Assembly (NCBI RefSeq): GCF_035818615.1
Contig: NZ_JAYKZY010000002.1
Location: 932,501 to 996,500 of the forward strand
DNA from: Sphingobium sp. CR2-8
GTDB taxonomy: Bacteria > Pseudomonadota > Alphaproteobacteria > Sphingomonadales > Sphingomonadaceae
Direction: 5' to 3'
DNA length: 64,000 nt
Shown: positions 60,387 through 64,000 of the stretch, piece by piece
How positions within the stretch are numbered: the stretch's first letter is position 1
Layout of the letters: every line of letters begins with the position of its first letter
Notes under the pieces: model-generated
What the model was told of the DNA's origin: nothing
Database searches by the model: none
The model's input: only the letters and a program-made list of their open reading frames with translations
Translations under genes and position numbers: made by a program

Positions 60387-60478
60387 GCCTCAGATGCATT
60401 GGCCTTGATCGCGCCGCTGCCGCAAACAGCCTGTGAAGCAAGATTGTTACAAGTTGGTCACAGGCAGACGAGAGCGAC

Positions 60479-61618
60479 ATGGACAGGGAATTTGACGTTG
60501 CGGTGGTCGGCCGCGGCATAGTAGGGCTTGCCCATGCGCTGGCGGCGGCGCGGACCGGCAAGCGTGTGGTCGTGATCGACCGCCATGCCCGTGCGACTGG
60601 TGCCAGCATCCGCAATTTCGGATTCGTCACCGTGACGGGCCAGGAACGATCCGAGATGTGGCCGCTCGCGCGGCGCGCACGCGACGTATGGGCGAATGTT
60701 GCGCCGCGTGCGGGCATCGCCATCGAGCAGACCGGCCTTGTCCTGCCCGTGCGGCGTCAGGCTGCCGCTGCCGTTCTGGAGGCCTTCATGGCCACCGAAA
60801 TGGGCGAGGGCTGTCAGCTTCTGACCGACCGTCAGTTACGCACGCTCGACGCCGAGACGCCGTTTCAGCCGTGCGAAGCGGCTTTGGTCAGTCCGCACGA
60901 ACTGCGCGTGGAAGCCCGCGATGCCATACCCAAGATAGCTGCGTGGCTGGAACGGGACATGGGCGTCACCTTCGCGCCGCCTGCCACGGTGACCGCCTGC
61001 GACAACGGGCGCGTCGTCACGAGCGCAGGCGACTATCGCGCCGCTGCCATATTCATATGCCCCGGCGACGATCTGAACGCGCTGTTCCCGCAGGTCATGG
61101 CGGCCCATGCAGTCACGCGCTGCAAGTTGCAGATGCTGCGCCTCGCCGCGCCCGGCTATCGGCTTGCGCGGCCGGTGATGAGCGACCTCGGGCTCACCAG
61201 ATACGAAGGCTATTCCGCCCTGCCGGAAGCCGCGCCGCTCGCGACCCAGTTGCAGGCGGAGCAAGGGGCTTTCCTCGATGCGGGCATTCACTTGATCGCC
61301 GTGCAGTCGGCCGACGGGTCGCTGGTCGTGGGCGACAGCCATGACTATGGCGACGCCCCCGACCCCTTCCATCATGAGCGCATCGACGCCTTGATGCTGG
61401 AAGAGTTTTCTGCTGTGCTGGGCAAGGCCCCGCCGGTTATCGAACGCTGGGTGGGCATTTACGCCTCATCCCCCAAGCAGAACTGGTTCACCAAGGCCGT
61501 TGCGCCCGGCGTCCATGTCACGGCTGTGACTTGCGGCGCTGGCATGTCCACCGCCTTCGCCATTGGCGAACGGGTGGTCGGCGCGGCGCTCAATGCCCCG
61601 ATCAAGGAGATTGCATGA
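60479..61618 (+). CDS. FAD-dependent oxidoreductase of phosphonate catabolism (TIGR03364-type)
   Basis: 379 residues. DAAO-like fold, N-terminal FDVAVVGRGIVGLAHALAAA, RATGASIRNFGFVTVTGQ, and C-terminal GVHVTAVTCGAGMSTAFAIG. TIGR03364 proteins occur with phosphonoacetaldehyde hydrolases and are proposed to oxidise aminoethylphosphonate or its N-alkyl derivatives to phosphonoacetaldehyde. It overlaps phnX by four bases (ATGA), in the right order for such a pathway. I did not check the family by search. Confidence 0.82.
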   Translation: MDREFDVAVVGRGIVGLAHALAAARTGKRVVVIDRHARATGASIRNFGFVTVTGQERSEMWPLARRARDVWANVAPRAGIAIEQTGLVLPVRRQAAAAVLEAFMATEMGEGCQLLTDRQLRTLDAETPFQPCEAALVSPHELRVEARDAIPKIAAWLERDMGVTFAPPATVTACDNGRVVTSAGDYRAAAIFICPGDDLNALFPQVMAAHAVTRCKLQMLRLAAPGYRLARPVMSDLGLTRYEGYSALPEAAPLATQLQAEQGAFLDAGIHLIAVQSADGSLVVGDSHDYGDAPDPFHHERIDALMLEEFSAVLGKAPPVIERWVGIYASSPKQNWFTKAVAPGVHVTAVTCGAGMSTAFAIGERVVGAALNAPIKEIA

Positions 61619-62460
61619 TGTCGGATATTGTCGCGGTCCTGTTCGACTGGGCTGGTACGATGATCGATTTCGGATCGCGTGCCCCCGTGATGGCCATGCA
61701 CCAGGTTTTCGAAGCGGCCGGTGTTCCCGCCGACGAGGCCACCATCCGCCGTTATATGGGCATGGCCAAGCGCGAGCATGTGGTCGCCATCCTGTCCGAG
61801 GACGCCATGGCGATGCGCTGGATGGCGGCGAAGGGCAGCGCGTGGACGCAGGCCGATGTCGACGCGATCATGGTCGATCTGGAACCTGCCATGGCCCATA
61901 GTGCAAGTCTCTGCCGTGATCTCATTCCGGGCGCAGCGACAGCGGCTTCCGCCTTGGGTCACAAAGGGATCAAGGTCGGTTCGACCACCGGCTACACCCG
62001 CACGATGATGGCGGACATCATCCCCGCTGCCGCCGAGCAGGGTTATGCGCCCGACGCGATCGTGTGCGCTGGCGAAACTGCGCTGGGCCGCCCTGCGCCG
62101 CTGATGCTGTGGCAAGCGATGGCGCAATTGTCCGCATGGCCGGCGGGGCGCTGCGTCGCCGTCGATGACGCGCCGGTCGGGATCGCCGCTGGCCGAAACG
62201 CGGGGCTATGGACCATCGGCCTTGCCGGATCGGGCAATGGCGTAGGGCTGGCCTATGATGATTTCATGAGCTTGTCCGCCGACGACCGGTCCGCGCGCAT
62301 GGCGCCGGTGATGGTCGAGTTCGCGGCGGCCGGAGCGGATTTTGTGATCGAAAGCGTCGCTGACCTGTGCATTGCGATCCGCCTGATCGAGGAAGCGCTG
62401 GTCAAGGGCGAGCAACCCGGGTCTGCGCCGACCCGGATGTTGATCGGCCACAACGCGTGA
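61615..62460 (+). CDS. phnX: Phosphonoacetaldehyde hydrolase (phosphonatase)
   Basis: 281 residues. HAD fold: nucleophile Asp in LFDWAGTMIDFGSRAPV, Schiff-base Lys in YMGMAKREHVV, GSTTGYTRTMM, ALGRPAPLMLW and DDAPVGIAAGRNAGLWTIG. Cleaves the C-P bond of phosphonoacetaldehyde to acetaldehyde and phosphate. The MGxxKxxH lysine motif separates PhnX from other HAD enzymes. Normally fed by the PhnW transaminase, which is absent here; the FAD oxidoreductase upstream probably replaces it. Confidence 0.92.
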   Translation: MMSDIVAVLFDWAGTMIDFGSRAPVMAMHQVFEAAGVPADEATIRRYMGMAKREHVVAILSEDAMAMRWMAAKGSAWTQADVDAIMVDLEPAMAHSASLCRDLIPGAATAASALGHKGIKVGSTTGYTRTMMADIIPAAAEQGYAPDAIVCAGETALGRPAPLMLWQAMAQLSAWPAGRCVAVDDAPVGIAAGRNAGLWTIGLAGSGNGVGLAYDDFMSLSADDRSARMAPVMVEFAAAGADFVIESVADLCIAIRLIEEALVKGEQPGSAPTRMLIGHNA

Positions 62461-62486
62461 CCAGCCTGGCGGCAACTGGGGCAGTG

Positions 62487-63776
62487 ATGAGGCCGCGACG
62501 GACGTTCACGCAGCGTCTGGCGCGGGCGCATCCAGCCCTGTTCGCTCTTTATGGCGGACTTGCCGCCTTTGCCGCCTATTGCTCCATGTATGCGTTTCGC
62601 AAGCCGTTCACCGCGGCGACCTATGCCGATGCCAGCGGCTGGGAAGGCGTGATCGATTTCAAGATCGCGCTCGTGATCGCACAGGTCGCGGGCTATGCGC
62701 TGTCCAAGTTCATCGGGGTCAAGGTGATATCCGAAATGGCGGCGTCCCGTCGCGGTCTCGCGATCGTCGGACTCATCATGGTTTCATGGGTGGCGCTGCT
62801 GCTCTTCGCTATTCTGCCGCCCAACTGGAAAGTTGGTGCGCTGTTCCTCAACGGTCTGCCGCTCGGCATGATTTGGGGACTGGTGTTCGGCTATGTCGAG
62901 GGGCGGCGTACGAGCGAGGTGATCGCGGCCATCTTGTGCGCCAGCTTCGTGGTGTCGTCGGGCATCGTGAAGTCGGTCGGCATGTGGTTGATGATCGGCA
63001 TGGGCGTCAGCGAATATTGGATGCCGGCAATGACCGGCGCCCTGTTCATGCCGCTGCTGATCGTCGCGGTCATCGGCCTGGCGCACATGCCGCCCCCGAC
63101 ACCGGAGGAGCAGGCCGAGCGGATGGCGCGACCGCCCATGCCTGCCGCAGCGCGCCGTGCCTTTCTGCGCGACTATGGTCCGGGCGTCGGCTTTCTGGTC
63201 CTCGCTTATACATTCTTTACGGCAATCCGTGATTTTCGCGACAATTTCTCGGCCGAAATCTGGATCGACCTTGGCTATGCGGGCGTGTCGAGCGTCTTTA
63301 CCGCCAGCGAGGCGCCGATCGCGCTGGTGACGCTGGCCATCCTGGCCAGTCTCGTCTTCATCCGGGACAATCTGCGTGCGCTGATCGTCATCCATGTCAT
63401 CGTCATGCTGGGCGCGGCGCTGATCGGGCTGTCGACATTGGCGTTCCAGCTAGGCTGGCTTGCGCCACTCCCTTGGATGATCCTGTCGGGGCTTGGGCTA
63501 TATCTGGGCTATACACCGTTTAACGCGATGCTGTTCGACCGGCTGGTCGCGGCGACGCGACGGGCGGGAACGGCCGGCTTCCTCATCTATGTCGCCGACG
63601 CGACCGGCTATGGCGCCAGCGTCGTGCTGACGCTGCTCCGCAACCTGCCGGGCGTCACGCTCGACTGGCTCCATTTCTTCATCTGGCTTGCCTATGCGGG
63701 CGCGGCGCTGTGTCTGGCCATGGCGTCCGTCTCCATCCTCTATTTCAGACGAAAGCTGGGACACGCAAATATTTAA
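62487..63776 (+). CDS. MFS-like transporter (DUF5690-type)
   Basis: 429 residues from ATG 62487; GTG 62457, overlapping the phnX stop, is an alternative. About twelve hydrophobic segments. Segments LYGGLAAFAAYCSMYAFRKP and GYALSKFIGVKVISEMAASR and NGLPLGMIWGLVFGYVEGRR are recognisable as the DUF5690 group of major facilitator-like proteins. Position next to phnX suggests uptake of an aminophosphonate. The substrate is not proven. Confidence 0.78.
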   Translation: MRPRRTFTQRLARAHPALFALYGGLAAFAAYCSMYAFRKPFTAATYADASGWEGVIDFKIALVIAQVAGYALSKFIGVKVISEMAASRRGLAIVGLIMVSWVALLLFAILPPNWKVGALFLNGLPLGMIWGLVFGYVEGRRTSEVIAAILCASFVVSSGIVKSVGMWLMIGMGVSEYWMPAMTGALFMPLLIVAVIGLAHMPPPTPEEQAERMARPPMPAAARRAFLRDYGPGVGFLVLAYTFFTAIRDFRDNFSAEIWIDLGYAGVSSVFTASEAPIALVTLAILASLVFIRDNLRALIVIHVIVMLGAALIGLSTLAFQLGWLAPLPWMILSGLGLYLGYTPFNAMLFDRLVAATRRAGTAGFLIYVADATGYGASVVLTLLRNLPGVTLDWLHFFIWLAYAGAALCLAMASVSILYFRRKLGHANI

Positions 63777-63934
63777 ACACGCAATTTCATTCTCTTTCGA
63801 AGATTATACCTCGTACGGCCAAGCTGTGCGAGGCGATTTTCGTCTAAATTGGTCCGCCATCCGGCTATTGCTGCGATGCACCCAATGAATTGGATGAGCC
63901 AGACCAAGTCATGGCAACCCCAGGATCAAGATCA

Positions 63935-63955
63935 GCGGCGCTGTGATAGCGCCGC
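63935..63955. promoter_or_regulatory. Hairpin in the leader of the next gene
   Basis: GCGGCGCT (63935-63942) and AGCGCCGC (63948-63955) form a perfect 8-bp stem 21 bases before the final ATG. It could be a terminator of the upstream operon without T tract, or a leader structure. Confidence 0.4.
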
Positions 63956-63976
63956 CATCAATCAAGGGGTGAAATT

Positions 63977-64000
63977 ATGACGAGGTTCGTTCTTAAATCC
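63977..64000 (+). CDS. Start of a gene running off the window
   Basis: ATG at 63977 preceded by AAGGGGTG at good spacing; only eight codons (MTRFVLKS) are visible. The product cannot be told. A phosphonate-related receptor or enzyme would fit the context, but that is a guess. Confidence 0.5.

Overview
The window is a stretch of high-GC alphaproteobacterial chromosome that looks like a sphingomonad (Sphingobium/Sphingomonas-type, Sphingomonadales). The pointers are a 420-residue soluble serine palmitoyltransferase next to a dedicated acyl carrier protein, an rplU-rpmA-obgE-proB block, eukaryote-like Complex I accessory proteins (NDUFS4-like and NDUFA9-like), and dense families of palindromic intergenic repeats. 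This is inferred from gene content; no database was searched.

Layout. 1-10066: 3' end of ftsZ, a TPR/SPOR cell-envelope protein, dgt, then a glycine riboswitch heading the glycine-cleavage operon gcvT-gcvH-gcvPA-gcvPB, with a DUF938 methyltransferase coupled to gcvPB. 10162-19567: a Tam41-like putative nucleotidyltransferase, a membrane hybrid histidine kinase, the sphingolipid pair spt/acp, an NDUFS4-like protein, hrpB and a PAS hybrid histidine kinase. 19644-28430: TSUP permease, polyprenyl diphosphate synthase, a frameshifted chorismate mutase, an EamA permease, ccmA/ccmB, a small zincin, a pterin dehydratase and a lipoprotein/patatin pair. 28603-38581: exonuclease/phosphatase-fold protein, radA, cvpA, NDUFA9-like oxidoreductase, proB, obgE, TetR regulator, two acetyltransferases, rpmA and rplU. 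38788-48404: small membrane proteins, a YbaL-type antiporter, an FeS photolyase-like protein, a DEAD-box helicase, rplA-rplK, nusG-secE, tRNA-Trp and a BrkB-family protein. 48907-56929: a non-catalytic dihydroorotase homologue and frameshifted pyrB, a coupled FAD oxidoreductase/Rieske oxygenase pair with a BASS-type transporter, a frameshifted enoyl-CoA hydratase, a lipoprotein and a MarR regulator.

57052-64000 is the accessory part: tRNA-Gln, a P4-type integrase with GTTGGTAA repeats in front of it, a small hypothetical gene, and a probable aminophosphonate-degradation module (LysR regulator, FAD oxidoreductase of the phosphonate-associated type, phnX phosphonoacetaldehyde hydrolase, DUF5690-type transporter). 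The start of another gene runs off the right edge. This arrangement suggests a tRNA-targeted island whose far end lies outside the window.

Three genes (chorismate mutase, pyrB, enoyl-CoA hydratase) are each broken by the apparent loss of one base in a C/G run. This common pattern suggests either sequence error or slippage. At least nine families of palindromic or conserved intergenic repeats punctuate the operons. One copy sits in frame inside hrpB. A gap-free 60-bp element occurs twice, each time just behind the stop codon of a minus-strand gene. No CRISPR array, rRNA operon or transposase was seen.
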